Counted from the first letter of the stretch, positions 8,831 to 19,789 are shown. The stretch: 64,000 nt of DNA from an uncultured Fidelibacterota bacterium (GCA_913049685.1 CAJWZD010000001.1:1-64000), one strand, 5' to 3'. Notes: generated from the sequence alone by a model not told the origin. Numbers and translations: made by a program.

Positions 8831-11338
8831 TTAATCGATTTCGTAGTTCGCATTATCACGGTCCATACCACCCTGTCTGCGCTGTCTGCTATAGCTACTT
8901 TTATCTTCCATCTTACCAAATCGATACTCCAACGTTAGTCTAACGGTTCGGGATGAAAAATTTCGTACTGACTCTTGGCTCCAGGAATCATTTTGGAGGC
9001 TAAAACCGAATCCGGACATTGCAAAAGGATCGGATATATTCAAATTAAGATTAAATCGTTCTTCCATAAACTTTTGCTTAATAGACATACTTGACCATGT
9101 CATTGCGTTAAAAGTTCCTATCGGAATTTCTTTTTTCGGTTGATGCCACATAAAAAACGAAATTTCGGTTTTTGGTGAAACATTATACATGGACGTTATT
9201 CTGAAATTATTCGTACGAGATGTATTATCGTATACATCACCATAAATGTCAGTATTAATATCATCCCAATAGGTATTTCCTCCAAAAATCAGTCTTAATT
9301 TTTTACCCAAAGAGCCAACAATGTTATATTCAAATCCTTTAGTTTCCTTAGTGCCAATATTTCTATAAGAGGCCAGTGAGGTGCCATCATCATTGACTTC
9401 TTTATGTCTCGTGATTTCATCGGTTGTATTCCGATAATATGTGCCAAAACTCAGTGAAAGACCCCTATTGAATCTGGAAAAGTTTAGCTCATATGAGTCC
9501 GTATATTCTGGCTTTAGAAAAGGATTTCCTGAGCGATAATTTCTGTTGTCTTGTCTAGAGATAAAAGGGTTCAGCTGTCTGCTACGTGGGCGCTGAACAC
9601 GTTTTGAGTAACTAGCTTGAAGTTGGATAAATTGAGGGGCCCCTAAGGTAAATGATAAGCTGGGGTATAAACTAGTATAATCATTTTTAAACTTTGTTGG
9701 GTTGCTTTTAAGGTCTGAAAGCATATCTACCGCCTCATAGCGTAGACCCGCATTATAGCCAACGAGCCAGTACGATCCTCCATATTGGATATATGCTGCA
9801 TTGACAGTTTCATTAAAATTGAAATCATTTGAAAACTGGCTATCATTAACAAATCGATTTAATGTGTAATCGTAAATTTCAGCTGTCTGAGAATCATCTC
9901 TATCGTTAGACTTACTTGCAATACCTAGCTCTAGCTTGCTACCACTTTCAAAGGGTCTTGTATAGTCAACCTGAAAATCAAATCCTTTGTTTTTACCATC
10001 CGAACCATTTCTTGCTTCATTTGCATTATCAAAAAATTCCTCGAAATTATCCCACTCGGTATTCTTGTATTCGCTGTCGCCAAGATTATTTCCATCAGAA
10101 AGCCTTAAATAAGATGTGAGTTTATGCTTTGGATTATTAAACTTTTTATCATAGTTAAGATTTAAATTATAACCACCCCTATCACTGTCAGAATCGCTAA
10201 GACGAACATATCTTGAATCACCTGGTCCAGTATCTATTGTATAATTATCAGAATCACGATAATTATTTCCATCGCTTACCGTAAAAGACAGGCCTAGTGA
10301 CTGTGCAGGGTCTATAAAATATTCACCCCCCGTTTTTACAAATAGACTAGGGCCACTGCCTTTAGAATTATAGGACTGATTAAGGATATTATTGAATTGA
10401 CCAAAATCCATTTTTCTGTAACTAGTACCATCTGAAATCCATACTTTATTATTTAAACCTAGATTTATATAAGAATTATATTTTGTATTTCTAAAGTTAA
10501 CTTGACCAGAAAGATTGGTTCCTCCCTGCGTATCTCCTCCAGTATTGACATTACCATTCAATCCTGCAAATCTGTTTTCTTTTAATACAATGTTTATAAT
10601 TCCAGCCATACCTTCAGGATCGTATTTTGCACCAGGATTTGTCATTACTTCAATGTCAGCTATATTTGCTGCGGGAACACTTTGTAATAACGATTTAATA
10701 TCACCTCCAGCAATGCTAGAGGGCTTACCATCGATCATGAGGTTTACTTTCGAATTTCCCCTTAAACTGATGTTGTCGTCTGGATCCACTTCAACACCCG
10801 GAACTTGACGTAAAGCATCAATTGCTGAACCTCCAGTAGTAAGTGAATTTCTTTCAACATTAAATATGCGCTTTTCCGCTGTTTGGACGAAAAGAGGGCG
10901 CTCTCCTTCCACTTCTACTCCAGCCATTTGCAATGAAGTTTGATTTAAGGAAATTTTTTCTAAATTGTATTCTGTTTGATTTTTACCAAACGGAAGAAAG
11001 GTGTATGGACCTAATTCCTTCTTTTCATACCCAATGTATTCAACAACTATCTTGTGTCTTCCTAGTGCAATTTCTTTAACATGAAAAATTCCTCTATCAT
11101 CTGTAATGCCTCCAGTAAGAATAGTATTGCTGCGACTATTAATAACAGATATTGATGCATATGGTATAGGTTCGCTGGTTGCAGAATCAACAACGGTTCC
11201 GTATACTTGCCCAATTTTTGGGGCCTTGCTCGGATCCATTTGACCGCCCTTGCCCATTCCTCCTCGCCAATTGCCACGTTGAGAAAACGCTGTAGATGAT
11301 AAAATAAATAAAATAGTTAAAATGGTATATTTCCGCAT
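8831..11338 (-). CDS. TonB-dependent receptor-like outer membrane protein with carboxypeptidase regulatory domain
   Basis: An 835-aa outer-membrane protein: signal peptide (1-19), a short Gly/Arg/Met-rich stretch, a carboxypeptidase D regulatory-like Ig fold (about 42-125), a plug domain (about 150-260; LRQVPGVEVDPDDNISLRG, MIDGKPSS, then YDPEGMAGIINIVLKEN) and a beta-barrel (about 265-810). This is the outer-membrane beta-barrel type (OMP_b-brl_3-like), different from the three trio receptors, which carry FNAEYGxAMSGIVN. The tail after the barrel is basic and polar (SYSRQRRQGGMDRDN), unusual for a barrel end. It is flanked by non-coding gaps of 58 and 129 bp, so it is probably transcribed alone. 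The substrate is unknown. Confidence 0.85.
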   Translation of the reverse strand: MRKYTILTILFILSSTAFSQRGNWRGGMGKGGQMDPSKAPKIGQVYGTVVDSATSEPIPYASISVINSRSNTILTGGITDDRGIFHVKEIALGRHKIVVEYIGYEKKELGPYTFLPFGKNQTEYNLEKISLNQTSLQMAGVEVEGERPLFVQTAEKRIFNVERNSLTTGGSAIDALRQVPGVEVDPDDNISLRGNSKVNLMIDGKPSSIAGGDIKSLLQSVPAANIADIEVMTNPGAKYDPEGMAGIINIVLKENRFAGLNGNVNTGGDTQGGTNLSGQVNFRNTKYNSYINLGLNNKVWISDGTSYRKMDFGQFNNILNQSYNSKGSGPSLFVKTGGEYFIDPAQSLGLSFTVSDGNNYRDSDNYTIDTGPGDSRYVRLSDSDSDRGGYNLNLNYDKKFNNPKHKLTSYLRLSDGNNLGDSEYKNTEWDNFEEFFDNANEARNGSDGKNKGFDFQVDYTRPFESGSKLELGIASKSNDRDDSQTAEIYDYTLNRFVNDSQFSNDFNFNETVNAAYIQYGGSYWLVGYNAGLRYEAVDMLSDLKSNPTKFKNDYTSLYPSLSFTLGAPQFIQLQASYSKRVQRPRSRQLNPFISRQDNRNYRSGNPFLKPEYTDSYELNFSRFNRGLSLSFGTYYRNTTDEITRHKEVNDDGTSLASYRNIGTKETKGFEYNIVGSLGKKLRLIFGGNTYWDDINTDIYGDVYDNTSRTNNFRITSMYNVSPKTEISFFMWHQPKKEIPIGTFNAMTWSSMSIKQKFMEERFNLNLNISDPFAMSGFGFSLQNDSWSQESVRNFSSRTVRLTLEYRFGKMEDKSSYSRQRRQGGMDRDNANYEID

Positions 11339-11467
11339 TGTATATAACCTTTATTTGTTTTCGTTATGCTGCATCTAAATTAGACTAACAGTATTGGAAT
11401 AAGTTAAATTTGCTCGGAAATATAATACGCTCAAAGTGCGCATGAAATAACATTTATTTTTCATTTT

Positions 11468-11887
11468 TTACTCACCCTGTACAGTTATAATTAGTTTTCT
11501 TCTAGTTGGGTTGTTTCTATGCTCGCAAAGATAAACATCTTGCCATGTCCCCATGTCTGCTTTTCCATTTCTGATTGGAATTGATAACGAAGATCCAAGT
11601 ATTGCTGACTTTATGTGTGCAGGCATATCATCAGGACCTTCATCGTTATGAATAAAATCTGGAGAGTTTTCAGGGACGGATTTATTAAAAAAGGTTTCAA
11701 AGTCGATTCGAACCGCTGGATCGGCTCCTTCATTTATCGCTAAGGACGCCGAGGTATGTTTAATAAAAATATGAATGATACCAACAGATAATTCTTTTAC
11801 TTCAGAAATAGACCTAATGACCTCATCTGTTATGATATGAAACCCTCTGGAATATTGCGGCAAGGTAATATCTTTTTGAATCCACAT
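11468..11887 (-). CDS. YjbQ family protein (UPF0047, secondary thiamine-phosphate synthase type)
   Basis: A 139-aa cytoplasmic protein of the small, very conserved YjbQ/UPF0047 family. The family signatures are all present: HTSASLAINEGADP (residues about 47-60), HNDEGPDDMPAHIKSAILG (about 81-99) and the C-terminal GTWQDVYLCEHR. Some members show weak thiamine-phosphate synthase activity; the physiological role is unsettled. It begins 3 bp after the GH13 amylase stop and is probably co-transcribed with it, with no obvious functional link. Confidence 0.93.
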   Translation of the reverse strand: MWIQKDITLPQYSRGFHIITDEVIRSISEVKELSVGIIHIFIKHTSASLAINEGADPAVRIDFETFFNKSVPENSPDFIHNDEGPDDMPAHIKSAILGSSLSIPIRNGKADMGTWQDVYLCEHRNNPTRRKLIITVQGE

Positions 11888-11890
11888 GGG

Positions 11891-14758
11891 TTATTTTAAA
11901 AGGATAATTTTTTGATTTGACTGATGGTCACCAATTTGAATTTTAAGAAAGTAAATCCCGGGAGAAGATCTATTATTTGAAAAGTCTCTTCCATCCCAAG
12001 TTGTTTTGTGATTACCGCTTTTTTGATAGGAAGACTTTAGCTGTGTAACCTCTCTTCCAAGAATATCATAGATATTTAAAGATACAAACGCCGCTTCAGG
12101 CATTGAATAATTGATGACAAAGGTTGAGTTAGAGGGATTGGGGTATACCTTAGAATCAATATCAATAACGCGATTGTCAGCGTCTAAAACTGAAAGCAGG
12201 GTTATATCTTTTTTTGGTTTTGGCGTTTCAAAATCAGCCAATAAAACAAATCTTCCTGCAGGCAGTTTTAGGGAAATATCTAAACTATCAAATTTTACAG
12301 AATCATTTAGAAAAACATTGAACCAAGTACCTTTGTGAGGCAGCTTGATATTTGTTAGCACCTCTTTTGAATCAAAATTAGCGACTAAAATCGCATTTTT
12401 GTCTTCGTAATTATAGTGAATCTTTTTGACTGCTCCATTCAACCATGTCTGAATATTAGAGTTTGGGTCAGAGAAAATTGGAAATTTGCGTATTTCCATT
12501 AGATATGACCATGCATCATAAACGTTTTTTCTATCCCGGTTTGAATAATATTCCCAGAGTATAGGTTTTTTGCCAAGTCGCCCATTATGGTTGATTGATA
12601 CATCGTACCCAAGCTCCCCAAACTGCCAAATCATTTTTGGACCTGGAAGTAAAAAATATATTGACCCTAAGGTCTTCAAGCGCTCTAAGGCAATTTCTAA
12701 TTGCTTGATATTGTAACTTCCGCTACTATTGCCATAATTCAATGCTTTAAAAATAATCCGCTCTTCATCATGGCTTTCCATGTATACCAAGGCATTTGGT
12801 GCACTCCATCCCCTATTTTTAAAATACGTCCAAGATAGTGAACTATTTGATCCTGAGGCGTAACCCATTAAGTTTTCGGCATAACTATGATTAGCATTTG
12901 ACCACATCAATATTCCATCTTCAGCGAGTTCTTTTTCCTCTCTGTCTTCGCTAAGATGTTCAAATATTACTATTCCATTATTTTTATTATCTCTTACATT
13001 TTTTGCGATTTCTTTTAAGAGCTTTATTCGATCAGGATCATATATGCTTCCCCATGGGTCGCTTAAGGCTTTATAATTATTTCCTATCCCCTTTGTAAAA
13101 TCAAATCTAAACCCATCAATTTTAAATTCATTCATCCAAAATGATATAGCGCGCTTAAATAATTTTTTTGTATACGGGCTTTCATGATTCCAATCATATC
13201 CCCAATGCGCAGCAGTATTTGCAAAATTATGATTTCGGTTAAACCAGGGGTTTTGCTCTGTGGGTTTTCCATCATTATATAACCTATAAAATGGTGAATT
13301 TCCATATGAATGATTGATTACCAAATCCATAATAACTGCAATATTTTTAGCATGGCAAGAATCTATTAGTGATTTTAGTTCGTTTTTTGTTCCATAATAC
13401 TTATCAACTGCAAATAAGAACGAAGGGTTATAACCCCAGCTATCGTTCCCCTGAAACTCAGTTATTGGCATTAGTTGAATAGCATTAATTCCTAGCTTTT
13501 CCAAGTAGCTCAATGAATCAATGACAGATTTAAATCGATGTTCATTACTAAAGTCCCGAACTAAAATTTCGTAGATATTTAATTGTTCCGGCTTTGCTAA
13601 TTCATAGGATTGAGTATTCCATTCGTATTCATCAACATTAAGATCAAGCACAGATACATCGAACTGGGTAAACTGTTTTGGGTATTGTTTTAGATTGGGA
13701 TATACGCTTTGAGGTATTGTCTCGGTATGATCGGGCTCTAAGATTGTTTCTGAATATGGGTCAGCAATTCGAATGTTTCCATCAACAATATATTGAAAAC
13801 GATAGATTTGATCGCTGTTAAGACCATTAAGGGTTATCCACCATTTTTCATCCTCTCCTTCACCGCTACGATTCAAGAGATAGCTATTATCGACCTTCCA
13901 TTGATTGAAATCTCCAATTAAAAACACATTTTTTTTGTAAGGTGCGTGTAAAACAAAAGTTGTAGATTTGTCTGGATTGAATGTAACTCCATCAACTGCA
14001 CCATTAGGAACTGAAAGGATTTGAGGTGATTTTAAATACACCAATCTAAAGCCTAAACTATCAGAATCACCGTCTGGAGTTTCGGCATAAAATCTTATGT
14101 CCCAATAACCTGGAAGATCTGCTGTTAAATCATACAAAAGCGTATCAGTATTTGCAGTTTGAACAAGATCATTGTTTATCCACAATTGAAATTTATTTAT
14201 GTCTTCATTAAATGAATTAGCCACAGCTTGCAAAGTCACCATGGAATCTCTTTCAATAAGAAGTGGGTTTGGAGCAGAGATTAATGGGTTCAGTAAAACA
14301 ATTTTAATTCCATCAGATTTCAAATCGATAAAGATATCTTTTCCTCCATAGTCTTTACCTTCCTTTGATGTATCACCGCTGCGAAAAACAAATGCTAGAC
14401 GCAATACCTCTTCTGATGCACCAATTCCATAATATGATCTAATATTTTCTATCCTTAACTCATATATATCATTTCCAATGCGATTCAATTTTGTTTCGTT
14501 AGTATTCTGGCCCCAGTTAGTCTTTACATATCTCCAATCTGATGGGCTTGTGCTTTTGCTGGTAATTAAACCGGTATGGGCGTACACATCCCCCGTGAAA
14601 CCCATTAACCCTTTTGTACCTCTATCTGCAAAAAAAATAATTCGAATAGGCTTATCTGCGCTAGGGAATAAAGGTTCATGCTCAACGACGCTTTGTGATA
14701 GCAAAGTAGCTAGCGAAAATAGAGATAGAAGGATAGATTTAATAAATTTTGTTTTCAT
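11891..14758 (-). CDS. Secreted GH13 alpha-amylase-type enzyme with C-terminal sorting domain
   Basis: A 955-aa secreted enzyme. After a signal peptide (1-22) come N-terminal beta-sandwich regions, an E-set/CBM48-like domain (about 260-345; NVFLIGDFNQW) and a GH13 catalytic barrel (about 390-770). The four GH13 regions are visible: DLVINH (Asp478), GFRFD (nucleophile Asp553), IVIFE (acid/base Glu600) and ESHD (Asp664). It therefore probably cleaves alpha-1,4-glucans (starch, glycogen) at the surface. Residues about 870-955 form a type IX-like CTD (VYPNPSNSTF, YDILGREV, PGIYFLKI). It is divergent from the GH97 gene across a 129-bp gap, pointing to joint alpha-glucan use; the exact subfamily is not assigned. 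Confidence 0.92.
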   Translation of the reverse strand: MKTKFIKSILLSLFSLATLLSQSVVEHEPLFPSADKPIRIIFFADRGTKGLMGFTGDVYAHTGLITSKSTSPSDWRYVKTNWGQNTNETKLNRIGNDIYELRIENIRSYYGIGASEEVLRLAFVFRSGDTSKEGKDYGGKDIFIDLKSDGIKIVLLNPLISAPNPLLIERDSMVTLQAVANSFNEDINKFQLWINNDLVQTANTDTLLYDLTADLPGYWDIRFYAETPDGDSDSLGFRLVYLKSPQILSVPNGAVDGVTFNPDKSTTFVLHAPYKKNVFLIGDFNQWKVDNSYLLNRSGEGEDEKWWITLNGLNSDQIYRFQYIVDGNIRIADPYSETILEPDHTETIPQSVYPNLKQYPKQFTQFDVSVLDLNVDEYEWNTQSYELAKPEQLNIYEILVRDFSNEHRFKSVIDSLSYLEKLGINAIQLMPITEFQGNDSWGYNPSFLFAVDKYYGTKNELKSLIDSCHAKNIAVIMDLVINHSYGNSPFYRLYNDGKPTEQNPWFNRNHNFANTAAHWGYDWNHESPYTKKLFKRAISFWMNEFKIDGFRFDFTKGIGNNYKALSDPWGSIYDPDRIKLLKEIAKNVRDNKNNGIVIFEHLSEDREEKELAEDGILMWSNANHSYAENLMGYASGSNSSLSWTYFKNRGWSAPNALVYMESHDEERIIFKALNYGNSSGSYNIKQLEIALERLKTLGSIYFLLPGPKMIWQFGELGYDVSINHNGRLGKKPILWEYYSNRDRKNVYDAWSYLMEIRKFPIFSDPNSNIQTWLNGAVKKIHYNYEDKNAILVANFDSKEVLTNIKLPHKGTWFNVFLNDSVKFDSLDISLKLPAGRFVLLADFETPKPKKDITLLSVLDADNRVIDIDSKVYPNPSNSTFVINYSMPEAAFVSLNIYDILGREVTQLKSSYQKSGNHKTTWDGRDFSNNRSSPGIYFLKIQIGDHQSNQKIILLK

Positions 14759-14887
14759 TGCACAATAAAATAGTAATTATGCTCAAATATATATTTTATA
14801 ATTAACTTATGCACCTTATAAATCACTACAAATTTATTATGTAATACTGTATTGGATTGTTTCAATTTTACTTGATAAGGAAATCAA

Positions 14888-17005
14888 ATGAAAAATATGT
14901 TTTTTATTGCTTTGCTATTGGTTCAATATGCCTGCAATGTAAAATTATCTGATGTACACACTCTTTCGTCCCCGGATAATTCGATTGATGTTACAATTGA
15001 ATTAAAGGAAGGAGAACTTTTTTATTCAGTTAATAAAAATAATATCCAAATTATCTCGCCTTCAAAACTTGGCTTAGTTACAAATGCTTTCTCATTTAAT
15101 TCTGATATCAGTTTATTAAGTGTAAAAAGAAAAAAATCACGAAGTTCATGGACTCAGGTATGGGGCGAGCAAGAGATTGTTGATGATCATCATAATGAAA
15201 TATTTTTACAATTCGCTTCTACTGATCGAAGAAAGACAGGGGTACGATTTAAAGCTTTTGACGATGGTATAGGATTTCGATACGAAATACGTAAAGGAAG
15301 TTTGCCAGATTATGAAATTATGGATGAACTTACAGAATTTAATCTTTCTGAAGATTCACCTTCCTGGTGGATACCGGCCTACGCATACAGGCGATATGAA
15401 TTCTTATATGCAAATACGTTAATAAGTGAGATTTCACGAGATACATACTCCGAGTTAATTGAAAACCTTAGCGGTCCTCGTATAGGTCCTGAAGCTGTTC
15501 AAACTCCATTTACAATCGAGCGCAAAGATGGAATTGTATTATCTATTCATGAAGCAAATCTTACTGATTATTCAAGCATGACCCTTAAGGCAAATGGTAC
15601 TCAAAATTTAGAATCCGATTTAGTCCCATGGTCAAACGGTGTAAAAGTATATGTTGATTCTGATTTGCAAACACCATGGAGAACAATAATGATTGCCGAT
15701 AAGGCCTCTGATTTACCATTGTCAACTTTAACTTTGAACTTGAACGAGCCCAACAGGCTAAAAAATACCGAATGGATTAAACCGGGAAAATATATTGGTC
15801 TTTGGTGGGAAATGATTGGAACCAATCAATCCACTTGGGGTTCTGGCCCTAATCATGGGGCTAAAACTGATAAGGTCAAAGAGTACATTGACTTTGGTTC
15901 AAAGTACGGGTTTGACGGTGTTCTTGTTGAGGGTTGGAATCTTGGATGGGACGAAAACTGGTGCTGTACTGGTGATGGTGAAGAATTTAGTTTTTATAAA
16001 TCACATCCAGAGTTTAACAGTGAAGAAATTAACGCATACGCCAAGCTGAAAAATATTCGATTGGTAGGACACCATGAAACTGGTTCCCAGATCTCAAATT
16101 ATGAAAGCCAACTAGAGCAAGCATTTCAATACTGTAAATCAAATGGAATTCGAGTTGTAAAAACGGGCTATGTCAATGATGGCAGTCAGAATATTAAGCG
16201 CCTTGGCAAGGATGGTAAGGTGTATAGAGAATGGCATCATGGTCAATTTATGGTAGAACACTTTAGAAAAGTTTTAGAAACTGCTGCAAGGTATCAAGTG
16301 GGATTGGTGGTACATGAACCTATCAAGGATACTGGTTTAAGAAGAACGTTTCCAAATATGCTTTCGCGCGAAGGAGCCAAAGGCCAAGAATTCAATGGGT
16401 TTATGTCAACTAAGGATAATAATAAACCAAATCACACTACCATCCTTCCCTTTACGCGACTACTTTCCAGCCCGATGGACTATACTCCTGGAATATTTAA
16501 ACTAACAAACTACCGTTACTTTGCTCCGGATAATAGAACAGTAAATCCAAATCACAGAATTCCCAGTACCATTGCAAAGGAACTTGCGCTTTATGTTGTT
16601 ATTTATGCTCCCGTTCAAATGGCTGCAGACCTTCCAACGCATTACGAAGGACATCCCGGTTTTCAGTTTATCTTAGATGTCCCAACGGACTGGTCTAAAA
16701 CAAAAGTTTTGAATGGTGAGATTGGAAAATTCATAACAGTTGTACGAAAAGACCGATCAAGTTCAGACTGGTTTTTGGGTAGCATTACCAATGAAAAAGA
16801 TAGGACTGTAAACGTATCCTTATCTTTTTTAGATAAAAATCAAAACTACAAAGCAATAATCTACACAGATCCAGAAGATGGTGGGTGGCTAAAGAACCCT
16901 GAAAAACTAGTTATTAAAGAGACCAATGTTACTTATGTGGATGAACTTGATATTAATCTTGCACCTGGCGGCGGTCAAGCGATTCACTTCAAAACAATAA
17001 AATAA
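14888..17005 (+). CDS. GH97 alpha-glucosidase, inverting (SusB-like) type
   Basis: A 705-aa enzyme matching SusB-type GH97 over its full length: N-terminal beta-sandwich (about 20-280), a (beta/alpha)8 barrel (about 300-570) and a C-terminal beta domain. The inverting set is visible: Glu397 (HHETG), base Glu477 (VVHEPIKDTGLRRT) and acid Glu501 (GQEFNG). Gly427 in VKTGYV sits where retaining GH97 enzymes have their Asp nucleophile. It should release glucose from alpha-glucan oligosaccharides in the periplasm. The signal peptide ends near a Cys16 with a poor lipobox, so lipidation is doubtful. An AAGGA ribosome site precedes ATG. Trio-1 TBDR follows 6 bp later, so uptake and cleavage are in one operon. 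Confidence 0.93.
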   Translation: MKNMFFIALLLVQYACNVKLSDVHTLSSPDNSIDVTIELKEGELFYSVNKNNIQIISPSKLGLVTNAFSFNSDISLLSVKRKKSRSSWTQVWGEQEIVDDHHNEIFLQFASTDRRKTGVRFKAFDDGIGFRYEIRKGSLPDYEIMDELTEFNLSEDSPSWWIPAYAYRRYEFLYANTLISEISRDTYSELIENLSGPRIGPEAVQTPFTIERKDGIVLSIHEANLTDYSSMTLKANGTQNLESDLVPWSNGVKVYVDSDLQTPWRTIMIADKASDLPLSTLTLNLNEPNRLKNTEWIKPGKYIGLWWEMIGTNQSTWGSGPNHGAKTDKVKEYIDFGSKYGFDGVLVEGWNLGWDENWCCTGDGEEFSFYKSHPEFNSEEINAYAKLKNIRLVGHHETGSQISNYESQLEQAFQYCKSNGIRVVKTGYVNDGSQNIKRLGKDGKVYREWHHGQFMVEHFRKVLETAARYQVGLVVHEPIKDTGLRRTFPNMLSREGAKGQEFNGFMSTKDNNKPNHTTILPFTRLLSSPMDYTPGIFKLTNYRYFAPDNRTVNPNHRIPSTIAKELALYVVIYAPVQMAADLPTHYEGHPGFQFILDVPTDWSKTKVLNGEIGKFITVVRKDRSSSDWFLGSITNEKDRTVNVSLSFLDKNQNYKAIIYTDPEDGGWLKNPEKLVIKETNVTYVDELDINLAPGGGQAIHFKTIK

Positions 17006-17011
17006 TATTAC

Positions 17012-19789
17012 ATGCTCAAAAGTTTTTTAACATATGCTACTTTATTCTATTGCACTTTTCTTCAAGCAGGGATTACAGGTAGTCTTAAAGGAAAGATAAT
17101 TGACAAAGAAACTGGAGATCCTTTAATAGGTTGTAATGTCATTATACTTGGCACTGAACTTGGGGCAGCAACAGATCTAGATGGTAATTATAAAATTATT
17201 AAAATACCCCCAGGAAATTATAAAATTCAGGTAATTATGATTGGATACGCCAAAACAAATATATCCAATGTGATTATTCAATCTGACTTAACAACTACAA
17301 TCAATGCCTCAATGGTTCAAAGTGTGATCTCAGCCGAGGAAGTTAATGTTGTTGCCACCAGACCTCTAATTACTAAAGACTTAACCGCGTCTACAGCTAT
17401 TATTAATTCAGATATGATCTCCAACTTACCCGTAACTGAGGTCTCCGAAATTCTTGAACTTCAAGCTGGTTTTGTTCAAGGACATTTAAGAGGTGGGCGC
17501 ACTGGTGAGGTTGCCTATTGGGTGGACGGTATTCCAATGACAGATGTCTTCGATGGTGGGACTATAGTTGATGTGAACACCAATGCAATAGCTGAAATGC
17601 AAGTAATATCAGGTGCATTTAACGCAGAATATGGTCAAGCCATGAGCGGTATCGTAAATATTGTTACAAAAGATGGATCTAAGTCTTTTAAAGGAAATGC
17701 GACTTTTTATAGCGGGGATTTTCTATCTGACAAAAAAAGTGTTTTCTTGAACGTAGACCAATTTGATCCAATTACCACCCGTAATTTTGAGATAAATGTT
17801 GAAGGTCCAATTTTTAGGGATAAACTATTTTACAATCTCACTCTTAGAGACATTTATTATCAAGGAGTCCATGAAGGTCAAAGACGTTTTAAACCAAATA
17901 ATATTTCTTATTTTGATCAAAATGATGATTTCAACCTACATCGATTGGATATTGCTGATGGAGATACGTTAAATCCTGGAAAAGGAGATGATACATTTGT
18001 TCCTATGGATTGGAATCACAAGACCTACACTCAGGGCAAGCTTATATACAGCATCTCTCCCTTGACAAAATTGAAATACACTATAATCAATGATCAAGTT
18101 GATTATCAAGACTACGATAGAATGTATCGCTATAATCCTGATGGAAATTTAAATCGGTTCAGAAATGGAATGACACATTTGCTTCAGCTAAACCATAGTT
18201 TTTCAAATAACACATTCATTGCTTTGGGTATTACCAATTTTAATAAATCATATAATCATATGACGTATGATAAGGAGGAATGGAATAAATATGTTCACCC
18301 AAAACTTTTAAATTCCCAGCCTTATAGTTTTCTAACTGGCGGCACAAATTTATCAGTGTTCTCACGGTCTACAGGTACTACGACTTTTAAATCAGATCTC
18401 ACTTCGCAATGGAATAAGCAAAATAAAATTAAAACTGGTTTTGAGATGCGGTTTCATCGTTTATACTATGATAATTACGCGTTGCGACCTTCAGATGAAA
18501 AAGCCAGCTTCAATGAGCTTGCTGATGACCCCTATTTGTTGAATCCTCAACGCTTTGCTGATTCAACCATTTATTCAAGCACTTATTCTTTTGAGCCATT
18601 TGAAATGAGCGCATACCTTCAAGACAAGATCGAATTAGATGAGCTAATTATAAACATAGGCTTTAGGGTAGATTATTTTGACCCAAATGGCAACACGCTG
18701 AATGACCCTTCTGACCCTTCGATCTATAATCCAATTAAGCCTCAAAACATTTATAGAGACAACAATGAAAATGGCGTATGGGATGCAGATGAGCCTTCTG
18801 TATCTTACCTTGAACGATCACAGTATTGGTATAAGAAGACTACGCCTAAATGGAAAATAAGTCCAAGATTTGGCGCATCATTCCCTTTCTCTCCAACCGG
18901 CGTTATACATTTTTCATATGGTCATTTCTTCCAGGTGCCCCGCTTTGAAATGTTGTACATGAATCCAGATTTCGATCTAAGTCAAGGTACTGGAAATATT
19001 GGTGTTGTTGGAAATGCAGATTTAAGACCGGAGAAAACAGTCCAGGGTGAGCTTGGACTGCAGCAGCAGATCACCAACAATATGGCTATTGATATAACAG
19101 CATACTTTAGAGATATTCGTGATTTAGCTGGTACACGGTCGGAAGAGATTTCTCTATTTGGAGGTTCTGCTTCATACAATAAACTTGAAAATTCTGATTT
19201 TGCATACGTTAGAGGTCTAGTGCTTTCCTTGCAAATGCTAGGGTACAAAGGATTTTCTGGTAACTTAGATTATACGTTTCAGATTGCCAAAGGGTCCGCC
19301 TCCGATCCTCAGCAAGCTAGGAACGCTATAGCGGGTGGCTCACTTCCAGAAATTCAAATGATACCATTGGATTGGGATCAAAGAAATACCGTCAATCTAT
19401 CTCTAGCTTATGATAAAAAAAGGTGGGGTGTTTCTGGTATTTATCAATTAGGATCTGGACTTCCATATACACCTTTAAGCACTGAGGATATTTCCTCTTT
19501 TGTTCAAAATTCTGGAAAAAAGCCATTTACTTGGAATGTGGATTTAAAAGGATATTTTCTGTTGCAAGATCAAATGAACTTATTCATAAAAGCTAACAAT
19601 GTTTTTGATGTTTTAAACCAATACACCGTTTATGATGACTCTGGTTCTGCTGATTATACTCGTTGGCAAAAGATTGCTGAAATGCAAAATACTGGTGAAC
19701 CTGTTAATTCTATATCTGATTGGTTTCAAAATGAGACTTTCTTTTCAAACCCACGAAGAGTTGAAATTGGAATTACGTATGCCTTTTAA
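17012..19789 (+). CDS. Trio 1 TonB-dependent receptor (SusC-like role)
   Basis: A 925-aa outer-membrane receptor: signal peptide (1-19), carboxypeptidase D regulatory-like domain (about 24-105; DLDGNYKIIKIPPGNYK), a TonB-box-like EEVNVVA, a plug domain (about 120-225; LRGGRTGEVAYWVDGIP, then FNAEYGQAMSGIVNIVTKDG) and a 22-strand-type barrel ending in the aromatic TYAF. Such receptors import oligosaccharides with TonB energy. The GH97 gene just upstream suggests maltooligosaccharide-like cargo (inference). No SusD gene follows; instead comes a giant CTD protein whose start overlaps this stop by 11 bases. Homologous to the receptors at 32018 and 53723. Confidence 0.92.
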   Translation: MLKSFLTYATLFYCTFLQAGITGSLKGKIIDKETGDPLIGCNVIILGTELGAATDLDGNYKIIKIPPGNYKIQVIMIGYAKTNISNVIIQSDLTTTINASMVQSVISAEEVNVVATRPLITKDLTASTAIINSDMISNLPVTEVSEILELQAGFVQGHLRGGRTGEVAYWVDGIPMTDVFDGGTIVDVNTNAIAEMQVISGAFNAEYGQAMSGIVNIVTKDGSKSFKGNATFYSGDFLSDKKSVFLNVDQFDPITTRNFEINVEGPIFRDKLFYNLTLRDIYYQGVHEGQRRFKPNNISYFDQNDDFNLHRLDIADGDTLNPGKGDDTFVPMDWNHKTYTQGKLIYSISPLTKLKYTIINDQVDYQDYDRMYRYNPDGNLNRFRNGMTHLLQLNHSFSNNTFIALGITNFNKSYNHMTYDKEEWNKYVHPKLLNSQPYSFLTGGTNLSVFSRSTGTTTFKSDLTSQWNKQNKIKTGFEMRFHRLYYDNYALRPSDEKASFNELADDPYLLNPQRFADSTIYSSTYSFEPFEMSAYLQDKIELDELIINIGFRVDYFDPNGNTLNDPSDPSIYNPIKPQNIYRDNNENGVWDADEPSVSYLERSQYWYKKTTPKWKISPRFGASFPFSPTGVIHFSYGHFFQVPRFEMLYMNPDFDLSQGTGNIGVVGNADLRPEKTVQGELGLQQQITNNMAIDITAYFRDIRDLAGTRSEEISLFGGSASYNKLENSDFAYVRGLVLSLQMLGYKGFSGNLDYTFQIAKGSASDPQQARNAIAGGSLPEIQMIPLDWDQRNTVNLSLAYDKKRWGVSGIYQLGSGLPYTPLSTEDISSFVQNSGKKPFTWNVDLKGYFLLQDQMNLFIKANNVFDVLNQYTVYDDSGSADYTRWQKIAEMQNTGEPVNSISDWFQNETFFSNPRRVEIGITYAF

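Noticed and set aside
19632-19778. Upstream extension of the trio 1 giant protein by 49 codons
   Set aside because: It lies in the receptor gene in another frame; ATG 19779 begins a clear signal peptide and gives a short overlap like the other trios.
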